The translations under genes and the position numbers were made by a program. Of a stretch of DNA of 11,399 nucleotides, positions 1-5,092 are shown in pieces; the first letter of the stretch is position 1; each line of letters starts with the position of its first letter. Origin of the DNA: CAYFJO01 sp964343305 (GTDB lineage: Bacteria > Planctomycetota > Planctomycetia > Pirellulales > Pirellulaceae); the NCBI GenBank assembly GCA_964343305.1, contig CAYFJO010000353.1:1-11399 (forward strand), in the 5' to 3' direction. A model generated the notes under the pieces. It ran no database searches. It was not told the origin of the DNA and saw nothing but the letters and a program-made list of their open reading frames with translations.

Positions 1-100
1 TTCACAGAGAACATTACGTCGTTTGGACCACGGTTCATGAATAATCCGGGCTAGCGTTTGCAGATCTTTGCCTGTCCAACAATGAAACTGTGTTTTGTAG

Positions 101-151
101 GACTGGCACTCTTGCGCGTCTCCTATGCAGGCACGGGCAAGAGTGCCCGTC
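101..151. repeat. Inverted pair of REP-like palindromic repeats
   Basis: Two copies of a short palindrome face each other. The right copy (133-150) is a perfect hairpin: ACGGGCA, loop AGAG, TGCCCGT. The left copy (101-119) is a diverged copy in the opposite orientation. The two copies also pair with each other: GGCACTCTTGC at 105-115 is the exact complement of 137-147, and the match extends to 101-103/149-151 past one mismatch. So two mutually exclusive folds exist, one local and one long. This resembles the paired REP/BIME arrangement of dispersed bacterial palindromes. Whether copies occur elsewhere in the genome cannot be seen here. Confidence 0.7.
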
Positions 152-278
152 TTACGAATCTGTTCTCGGACAAGTACTTTTATGTGAACCGCTCTAGCAG
201 AGAATTCGTAATTCCCATATCTTTATCGCCCCCGAATTCTCGGGACGCTTGGACTTGGGCTGCAGTAATCGCAACATG

Positions 279-287
279 TAAGGAGAT
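279..287 (+). promoter_or_regulatory. Strong Shine-Dalgarno site for the OmpH-like gene
   Basis: TAAGGAGAT matches the anti-Shine-Dalgarno sequence at eight of nine positions and ends 4 nt before ATG 292; AGGAG itself lies 6 nt from the ATG. It decides the start at 292 rather than upstream starts in the same frame. Confidence 0.85.
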
Positions 288-291
288 CGTC

Positions 292-891
292 ATGCGCAAC
301 ATGATGTTGGCTATGTCAGTACTTTTCACAGCCACCGGAACGACCGGTTGTGGTAACAGTAGTTTGTTGTCGGTGGACGATGCGAACGCTTCGCCATCTG
401 CCGCGCGAAACACCGTCGGGGGTGTGGCTGTCATCGATGTGGATGTCGTCGCCCGGCAACTGGATACCTACGACGTGATTGCCGAACGAGCAAAAAAGTA
501 CGAAGACATGTTGAAGGCCAAACTGAAGCAGACGCAAACCAGTTATCTAGGCCGCATTGAGCGCGAAGAACAGGCACTCTCAGATCGCTCGACCGTTGTC
601 GATTTGGAACGCGTCGATGCGCTCAAAAGGGAATTGAACACGGAGTTGTTACAAGACCGCGCCAAAGCGCAGCGTGAAATACAGAAATACCGCGCCGATT
701 TGGTGAACACATTTCGAGACCAGGTTCGGCCGATTGCCCAGCAAGTCGCCAGTCGAAAAGGACTGAGCCTCGTGGTCTCGAAAAACGACAACGTCATTTT
801 CAGCTACGAACCGGTGATTGACATCACCAACGACGTGATCGCCGAAATGCGCTCATCCGCCGCCACCACTGAGAGTGCCGGCAAAGATTAA
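292..891 (+). CDS. OmpH/Skp-family periplasmic chaperone-like lipoprotein
   Basis: The protein has 199 residues. Residues 1-20 form a signal peptide ending in Thr-Thr-Gly-Cys20, a loose lipobox, so it is probably a lipoprotein. Residues 43-55 (VGGVAVIDVDVVA) match the first beta strand and start of the first helix of Skp/OmpH proteins. Residues 60-150 are charged and helical, as expected for the coiled-coil tentacles, and residues 155-187 (GLSLVVSKNDNVIFSYEP, then DITNDVIAEM) match the C-terminal strand-turn-helix of the family. Skp proteins bind unfolded outer-membrane proteins in the periplasm. Here the partner is unknown; the gene is convergent to the efflux locus and ends 34 nt from it, so it is not part of that operon. 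The Ser/Thr-rich C-terminal tail looks disordered. The family call is fairly sure; a chaperone role is inferred. Confidence 0.8.
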   Translation: MRNMMLAMSVLFTATGTTGCGNSSLLSVDDANASPSAARNTVGGVAVIDVDVVARQLDTYDVIAERAKKYEDMLKAKLKQTQTSYLGRIEREEQALSDRSTVVDLERVDALKRELNTELLQDRAKAQREIQKYRADLVNTFRDQVRPIAQQVASRKGLSLVVSKNDNVIFSYEPVIDITNDVIAEMRSSAATTESAGKD

Positions 892-925
892 CGGGCAAGA
901 ATACGCTGTGGGAGTCTCGTAGGCA

Positions 926-2071
926 TCACGCGTGGCGCAATGCCGGCACGATTTCGGTTCGAGCGGCGCGCCAGGCAGGAACGAATCCGGCGAGAGTCCC
1001 AGAGAGGAATGAAACGGCCAAGCCCAGGATCGCCAGACGGTACGACGGTGTGAAGGCAATGGTGACCGCTTCGGCTCCGACCGAGAGGCTGCTGAGTTTT
1101 AGCATCAACATGGCGACTCCGACGCCGATCATGCCGCCAGCAACACTCAACAGCACACTCTCTGTCAACACAAGTCCAAAGACTCTTGGACCGGAGAAGC
1201 CGATCGTTTGCAGGACAGCGTGTTCTTTGACGCGATCCTCAACGGACATGATTGTCGTGGTTGCGACCAAAGCCAGCACCAACCCCACGCAAGCATAGCC
1301 GAGATAGTGTGCCATGCCGATGAGCTGCGTCAGGTCGCCGAGGCTTTTGGCTTGGAAGACACCCTTGGGTCGCGTATCCGTTTCGACAGGACCACTTCGA
1401 AACTTGTCGTCGATCTCTTTGCATTTGGCGATGGAATCAACGCCTTCCTGCAAAAGAATTTCAAACTGAGTCACCGTGCCAACGCGATTGATGCCTTTGC
1501 CCCGTTGCAGAAACTCGAGATGCGAGTAAATGTAGTTTTCTTCGGCCGGATCGTCGCTCCTGAAAATTCCCGCAACGTTGACGCTAAGGTCTCCGATGGA
1601 GAAGTTCTTGCCGACTTGGATATCACGCCAGCGGCGGGCCGCGACGGCTCGACCCACGATGGCTGCGTCCTGATGCTGTTCGAACTCGGGCCACGTGCCC
1701 GCCACAAGTTCGAAGTCACGCGCCGTGCGGAGTTTTTCCGGCGGGACTCCGTAGAATACCACGACATCGAGGCTCGCTCGGCAGTTGTTGGTAAAAACCT
1801 GAATCGGCAGGACTTCTCGCACGCCGTCAACTGTGGCGATCTGTTGGTCGTAGTCGTGCGGCAGATGACTTGTGGCGGGACAAAACTTGTTGGCCTGAAA
1901 TGCGATAAGCGATCCTTTGGATTCTTGTCGTCGATGTAAGTCATTCATGCCTTCTTGAATCGCACCGACGAAACAAAACACGAAAATTGCAACGGCCGAA
2001 CCGCTCACCGTGAGCAGCGTCCGCGAACGATGTTGCCACAACGTCTTCAGCAAATAGGGCAGGAATTTCAT
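926..2071 (-). CDS. FtsX/MacB-type ABC transporter permease B
   Basis: This 381-residue inner-membrane protein has the four-helix plan of FtsX-type permeases: one helix near 17-38, a large periplasmic domain from about 40 to 250 (MacB_PCD-like), then helices near 252-275, 296-325 and 345-366. The cytoplasmic motif VEDRVKEHAVLQTIGFSG (277-294) and the C-terminal PAWRAART (365-372) are typical of the family and contact the ATPase. It is the last gene of the locus, and its ATG overlaps the ATPase stop as ATGA (2068-2071), implying translational coupling; an AGGAG site at 2077-2081 lies 5 nt upstream, inside the repeat at the end of the ATPase gene. It probably dimerises with itself or pairs with permease A. 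The substrate cannot be read from sequence; lipoprotein-release (LolCE-like) or lipid transport are alternatives to drug or metal efflux. Confidence 0.88.
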   Translation of the reverse strand: MKFLPYLLKTLWQHRSRTLLTVSGSAVAIFVFCFVGAIQEGMNDLHRRQESKGSLIAFQANKFCPATSHLPHDYDQQIATVDGVREVLPIQVFTNNCRASLDVVVFYGVPPEKLRTARDFELVAGTWPEFEQHQDAAIVGRAVAARRWRDIQVGKNFSIGDLSVNVAGIFRSDDPAEENYIYSHLEFLQRGKGINRVGTVTQFEILLQEGVDSIAKCKEIDDKFRSGPVETDTRPKGVFQAKSLGDLTQLIGMAHYLGYACVGLVLALVATTTIMSVEDRVKEHAVLQTIGFSGPRVFGLVLTESVLLSVAGGMIGVGVAMLMLKLSSLSVGAEAVTIAFTPSYRLAILGLAVSFLSGTLAGFVPAWRAARTEIVPALRHA

Positions 2072-2790
2072 TGGATCTCCTGCTCTTGTCTCTTGTTTCT
2101 AGACTCTTGTCTCCCCGTCTCTTGCCTAAGCTGTCCATGATCGAGCCGATATTGCTTGTCAGCAATCAGGGCAGCGTCTGCATCGTGCGTTACCATCAGC
2201 AAAGTGACGTTGAGTTGCTCGTTCAATCGTTTGAGCAGATCGAGGATCTGATCGGATGTGTCTGCGTCGAGGTCGCCAGTCGGTTCATCCGCTACGACCA
2301 CCTTGGGATGCGCAACAATTGCACGTGCAATGCCGACCCGTTGCTCTTGTCCCCCCGACATCTGACGCGGATAGTGATCGGCTCGATCCAACAAATCGAC
2401 GGCCTGCAACGCGATCTCGATTCGTTTGCCACGTTCCGTGCGAGACATCGGCAACAACAACAATGGTAGCTCGATGTTCTCGTAGGCCGTCAGTACGGGG
2501 ACCAGATTGTGGGTTTGAAAAATGTAGCCCATATTGGCCGCTCGCCAGTTGGCCAGTTGCGAACGAGACAATTGCGTGATGTCCGTGCCGTCGATCACGA
2601 TGCGGCCGCTGTCGGGCCGGTCGATGCTGGCGACCAGATTCAACAATGTCGATTTGCCCGTGCCACTGGCTCCCATCAGAGAAACAAACTCGCCTTGCTC
2701 GATGTCCAACGAAACGCCATCCAGCGGCGTGATCGTTTCGTCGCCTTTGTGAAATCGCTTGGTGACGTCGTTTATTTCGATTAAGGGCAT
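2068..2790 (-). CDS. ABC transporter ATPase, LolD/MacB type
   Basis: The 240-residue protein has a complete nucleotide-binding site: Walker A GASGTGKST (40-48), Q-loop Gln92 in YIFQTHNLVP, signature MSGGQ (144-148, Met replacing the usual Leu), Walker B VVVADEP with Asp168/Glu169, D-loop GDLD (172-175) and H-loop His202. It powers the FtsX-type permeases on the cytoplasmic face. The fold ends near residue 220; the last 18 residues (223-240), rich in Gln, Glu and Arg, are encoded by a copy of the local repeat and are not part of the usual domain. The ATG at 2790 has no Shine-Dalgarno site: the sequence just upstream is pyrimidine-rich repeat DNA. It lies between the adaptor (27 nt upstream) and permease B (4-nt overlap), so one operon is likely. 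Confidence 0.93.
   Translation of the reverse strand: MPLIEINDVTKRFHKGDETITPLDGVSLDIEQGEFVSLMGASGTGKSTLLNLVASIDRPDSGRIVIDGTDITQLSRSQLANWRAANMGYIFQTHNLVPVLTAYENIELPLLLLPMSRTERGKRIEIALQAVDLLDRADHYPRQMSGGQEQRVGIARAIVAHPKVVVADEPTGDLDADTSDQILDLLKRLNEQLNVTLLMVTHDADAALIADKQYRLDHGQLRQETGRQESRNKRQEQEIQ
2076..2127 (+). repeat. Junction repeat R1 (forward), ATPase C-terminus/permease B
   Basis: A copy of the local repeat with core GACTCTTGTCTC read on the plus strand. It encodes the ATPase tail (about residues 222-239) in frame. Its left edge supplies the AGGAG ribosome binding site (complement of 2077-2081) for permease B. Confidence 0.8.
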
Positions 2791-2824
2791 GAGAGGGTTG
2801 AGGGTCTAGAGTTGAGAGTCAAGG
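2791..2824 (-). repeat. Junction repeat R2 (reverse), adaptor/ATPase
   Basis: A diverged copy in reverse orientation; on the minus strand it contains CTTGACTCTC, the same string as in R3. It covers the adaptor stop codon (2819-2821) and the whole gap to the ATPase start, leaving the ATPase without a Shine-Dalgarno site. Confidence 0.7.
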
Positions 2825-4366
2825 GCTTTCTTTATTGATGCGAATTCGACATCCGTCGGTTAGGCTGTCGCGTCCTTTGGTGATCAGACGGCTTGATATG
2901 TTGAGACCATGTGTTACTTCAATGAGTCCATTTCCACTGGGTAAACCAACTTTGATTTTCTGTTTCCGCGCGACTCTCGCTGATTGATCGGCGACCCAGA
3001 TGTACGTCTCGTCGTCCTCAGAAACAACGAGTTGCTGAGGAACAAAAATGCGATTTGATTCACTTGCCTTCTCCGACTCTTGACTCTCGTCTCTCGACTC
3101 TTGACTCAGGAAAGTCACTTTGACGAGCATTTCTGGTTTGCAGACGGACGGCGGGTTCTCGATTGCCACTTTGATTTGCAGCGTGTTTAGTTGGATGTCC
3201 GCTTCAGAGCTGATGAAGAGCACTTTGCCGCTCAACGGCGCCTTGAATGCTGCGTTTCTGATCGTGACATCTTCATTGCCTTTGATGTGCAGCATGTTCT
3301 CGAAGCGAACGTCGACACGAACCTGCAACATTTCCGGCCGATAGAGTGTCACGACTGTGCTGCCGTCGTGGCCTTTCATTTGCGTCATTCCGCTGCCAAT
3401 GCGCGCTCCTGGATGGGCAATCAACCGATAGACGCGGCCGTCAATCGGAGACACGATCGACATGCGATCGAATTGCAACTGTGCCGTTTCGACCGCGACA
3501 CGAGCCTGCGCGACACGTGCTGACGCAACTCGTACCCTGGCGTCGGCTGCATCCTTGGATTTGGTTTCGTCGGCCCGCAATTTGAGTTGAGTTTTGAGCG
3601 CATCGCGACGTTGAACGAGCGCCGTTCGTTCTTTTTTGAGTGACTCGGATCGCTCCGCTAATTCCTCGACAATCGCTTGAGCTGATTCCGCCTTGCTTTT
3701 GGCGATGTCGATTTCGATGCCGATTACGACGGCCCTCGCCGCCTGCTTCGAATCGTAGTCTTTCTTCAACGCGTCGTAGTCAGCTTCCGCTTGGCGAACT
3801 TCAAACGGGAGTTTGGCGAGTTGCGTTTTTATTCTTGCCAACGGTGCTTCGGCTTCGCCAAGTGCGGCTTGTAAATGCACCGGTTGATTGTAGTGTGTTT
3901 CGGCGGCCGTCAAGGTGGCTTTGGCTTCGTCCAGCTCCGCTTTGCGAAGTTTGAGATTAACCTTGGCCTCGTCAAGAGCGAGTTGTGCATCTTCGGCGAC
4001 CAACTCTGCGATCGGATCGCCAGCTTTGAGCAGTTGATCTTCAACAACATGCAGTTTCTCAACGACACCCGGTGCAAGTGCCGGGACGCGAACGGGTGTC
4101 GGTCGCGGTTCGACCCAGCCCGATGCCTCAAACATCGGCGTGCCGGCTTGGCGAAACTCAGCGGCAGTCGAGATCACTGGCTCCACCGTCACACGATGCG
4201 GCGGAAAGATCAAATCCCACGCCGACCAAACGAGCAACAGCAGAAAGCCGACGATCAACAACAGCGGCAACACATAGCGCGTGAGCAGATGCCGCCGAGG
4301 ATGGATGCTCGGCCCGTCCGCGTCGCTGCGATCGATTGCAAGTTGTCGAAGATCAACGTCAGGCAT
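2819..4366 (-). CDS. HlyD/MacA-like periplasmic adaptor protein
   Basis: This 515-residue protein links the inner-membrane pump to the outer-membrane channel. One N-terminal membrane helix lies at about 31-48. Residues 82-122 (SGWVEPRPTPVRVPALAPGV, then VVEDQLLKAGDPIAEL) form the first half of the lipoyl domain, residues 125-300 a long alpha-helical coiled-coil hairpin rich in Ala, Glu and Lys, and residues 302-322 (SIVSPIDGRVYRLIAHPGARI) the second lipoyl half, followed by beta-barrel and membrane-proximal domains to the end. Odd feature: residues 421-437 (SQESRDESQESEKASES), between strand VKVTFL and strand NRIFVPQQL, are encoded by repeat R3 in frame. The ATG at 4366 has no evident Shine-Dalgarno site; repeat R4 begins about 8 nt upstream. 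The stop codon lies in repeat R2. Context between permeases and ATPase supports an RND-independent, MacA-type role. Confidence 0.9.
   Translation of the reverse strand: MPDVDLRQLAIDRSDADGPSIHPRRHLLTRYVLPLLLIVGFLLLLVWSAWDLIFPPHRVTVEPVISTAAEFRQAGTPMFEASGWVEPRPTPVRVPALAPGVVEKLHVVEDQLLKAGDPIAELVAEDAQLALDEAKVNLKLRKAELDEAKATLTAAETHYNQPVHLQAALGEAEAPLARIKTQLAKLPFEVRQAEADYDALKKDYDSKQAARAVVIGIEIDIAKSKAESAQAIVEELAERSESLKKERTALVQRRDALKTQLKLRADETKSKDAADARVRVASARVAQARVAVETAQLQFDRMSIVSPIDGRVYRLIAHPGARIGSGMTQMKGHDGSTVVTLYRPEMLQVRVDVRFENMLHIKGNEDVTIRNAAFKAPLSGKVLFISSEADIQLNTLQIKVAIENPPSVCKPEMLVKVTFLSQESRDESQESEKASESNRIFVPQQLVVSEDDETYIWVADQSARVARKQKIKVGLPSGNGLIEVTHGLNISSRLITKGRDSLTDGCRIRINKESP
3066..3112 (+). 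repeat. Repeat R3 (forward), inside the adaptor gene
   Basis: A copy of the local repeat (cores GACTCTTGACTC and CTCTCGACTCTTGACTC) lies wholly inside the adaptor reading frame and keeps it open. It encodes a hydrophilic Ser/Glu/Gln-rich linker at about residues 419-434. Confidence 0.8.
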
Positions 4367-4373
4367 GGTTCAT

Positions 4374-4470
4374 AAGTCAAGAGTCAAGAGTCAAAGGACA
4401 AGAGCAGGAAGAACAAGAAGGTCAGGCTACAAGCTCTTGACTCTTGTCTCTCGACTCTTGTCTCTTCTCG
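4374..4470. repeat. Repeat pair R4L/R4R, long imperfect hairpin
   Basis: Two repeat arms face each other in the gap between the small lipoprotein and the adaptor. The left arm (4374-4405) carries three AAGAGTC-like units in reverse orientation; the right arm (4433-4470) carries GACTCTTGTCTCTC units in forward orientation. The arm ends pair perfectly (4399-4405 with 4433-4439), and 16 of the innermost 21 positions are complementary, with a loop of about 27 nt (4406-4432). It could act as an RNA stem between the two cistrons. It lacks the GC stem plus T-run of an intrinsic terminator. Confidence 0.75.
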
Positions 4471-4471
4471 A

Positions 4472-4990
4472 TCACTTCTTTACAAAAACGCCGCTCGCAA
4501 GAATGGTGAGATTATTCGCATCGTCGCGCTGGGCGATTCCCTGGACAACGATGGTCGTTAGTTCTTTCACACCCAGCAGTTTGCGAGCGTCCATCTTTAC
4601 CAGCGATCCTTTGTCATCGACGACTTTGACGAGCGCTGTCGAACTCGACAGCTTGTCTTGCTCGCTTCAGCAATAGTCCCAGGGTTTCGGGCACTTATCG
4701 TCTCCCACTTCGTGGCAGGACTTGAGTGAGGAATCGACAATCGTGAACGCGGCCCGACCTTTAACCCATGGATTCTCACTGCCGCCGATTCGACCGACGA
4801 TAATGACCTTGTCCTGGTCCTTGACCTCATCACGAGCCGCGATAACATCCGCTGAGCCGTCAGGTTCCGACTTAAGCAAGAACTTCAAGCCCTCTGGCGA
4901 CGGTGCCGAAGTGGCAGACGAGCAGCCTGAAATGGTCAAGAGACAAGGGACTAGAGACAAGAGCAAGAGATTTCGTGTTTTGAACTTCAT
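4472..4990 (-). CDS. OB-like lipoprotein with in-frame TGA, putative selenoprotein
   Basis: The full reading is 172 residues if TGA at 4667-4669 is decoded as residue 108; read as a stop it leaves 107 residues. A good GAGGAAG site precedes ATG 4990. Residues 1-22 are a signal peptide with lipobox Ile-Ser-Gly-Cys23. Residues 54-88 (DEVKDQDKVIIVGRIGG, then NPWVKGRAAFTIVD) resemble a small beta-barrel of OB type. Cys92, Cys100 and Cys107 precede the TGA in the motif C-P-K-P-W-D-Y-C-(TGA). After the TGA the frame stays open for 64 codons and gives hydrophobic strand-like sequence (TALVKVVDDKGSLVKMD, then ELTTIVVQGIAQ and LTILASGVFVKK), then TGA at 4472. From memory, related planctomycete proteins have Cys-Cys here, so the TGA would replace a Cys; I could not check this. 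The hairpin after the TGA fits a bacterial SECIS. It sits between permease A and the adaptor. Function is unknown; redox or metal binding by the C-U pair is inference. A nonsense mutation or base error is the alternative. Confidence 0.7.
4629..4669 (-). promoter_or_regulatory. Candidate bacterial SECIS element with its UGA codon
   Basis: The UGA (4667-4669) is followed after one base by a hairpin in the coding region. The lower stem GCGAGC/GCUCGU (4660-4665 with 4629-4634, one G-U pair) is separated by a 7-nt 5'-side bulge (AAGACAA, 4653-4659) from a perfect 7-bp upper stem, GCUGUCG/CGACAGC (4646-4652 with 4635-4641). The apical loop is AGUU (4642-4645). There are 21 nt between UGA and loop, and the second loop base is G (4644). 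Known bacterial SECIS elements such as that of E. coli fdhF have a hairpin directly after UGA, a spacing of roughly 16-37 nt and a G among the first two loop bases; all three hold here. The 7-nt bulge is unusual. No selA, selB, selC or selD is visible in this window. Confidence 0.6.
4935..4970 (-). repeat. Repeat R5 (reverse), encodes a signal-peptide core
   Basis: A reverse copy of the repeat (minus strand: CTCTTGCTCTTGTCTC followed by CCTTGTCTCTTGAC) lies inside the small lipoprotein gene. It encodes residues 8-19, LLLLSLVPCLLT, which is the hydrophobic core of the signal peptide. Confidence 0.8.
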
Positions 4991-4995
4991 TCTGT

Positions 4996-5002
4996 CTTCC
5001 TC
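4996..5002 (-). promoter_or_regulatory. Shine-Dalgarno site for the OB-like lipoprotein
   Basis: GAGGAAG on the minus strand ends 5 nt before ATG 4990. It is one of the few clear ribosome binding sites in the locus and fixes this start. Confidence 0.75.
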
Positions 5003-5044
5003 AATTAGATGAACTGATCAGGCCAACCGCCTTTGACACAAGTC

Positions 5045-5092
5045 TGCCTTGTCTGGCTCTGGACTCTTGTCTCTCGACCGTTGACCCTTCTG
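5045..5092 (+). repeat. Junction repeat R6 (forward), permease A/small lipoprotein
   Basis: A forward copy with core GGACTCTTGTCTCTCGAC lies directly 3' of the permease A stop codon (5093-5095) and fills about half of the gap to the small lipoprotein. Confidence 0.8.

Larger units (their letters stand above)
1..291. other. Non-coding leader region before the OmpH-like gene
   Basis: I see no convincing gene here. The reading frame of the downstream gene stays open back to position 58, but the peptide it would give has no recognisable domain, and the strong ribosome binding site and signal peptide begin only at 281 and 292. The stretch holds a pair of palindromic repeats (101-151), an imperfect palindrome near 202-214 (GAATT/AATTC arms) and a small hairpin near 229-242 (CCCGA/TCGGG arms). 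I found no promoter close enough to consensus to call. Confidence 0.6.

Noticed and set aside
58..291. N-terminal extension of the OmpH-like gene from an upstream start at 58
   Set aside because: The extension has no domain features and covers the palindromic repeats; a near-perfect ribosome binding site and a signal peptide begin at 281 and 292.
1208..1939. 243-codon open frame on the plus strand
   Set aside because: It is antisense to permease B, whose membrane topology and family motifs are clear; the plus-strand product has no recognisable features.
4597..4848. Alternative frame over the TGA of the small lipoprotein, suggesting a frameshift instead of recoding
   Set aside because: Its product is Arg/Ser-rich with no similarity to the lipoprotein, whereas the original frame continues sensibly through the TGA, so no shift is needed.
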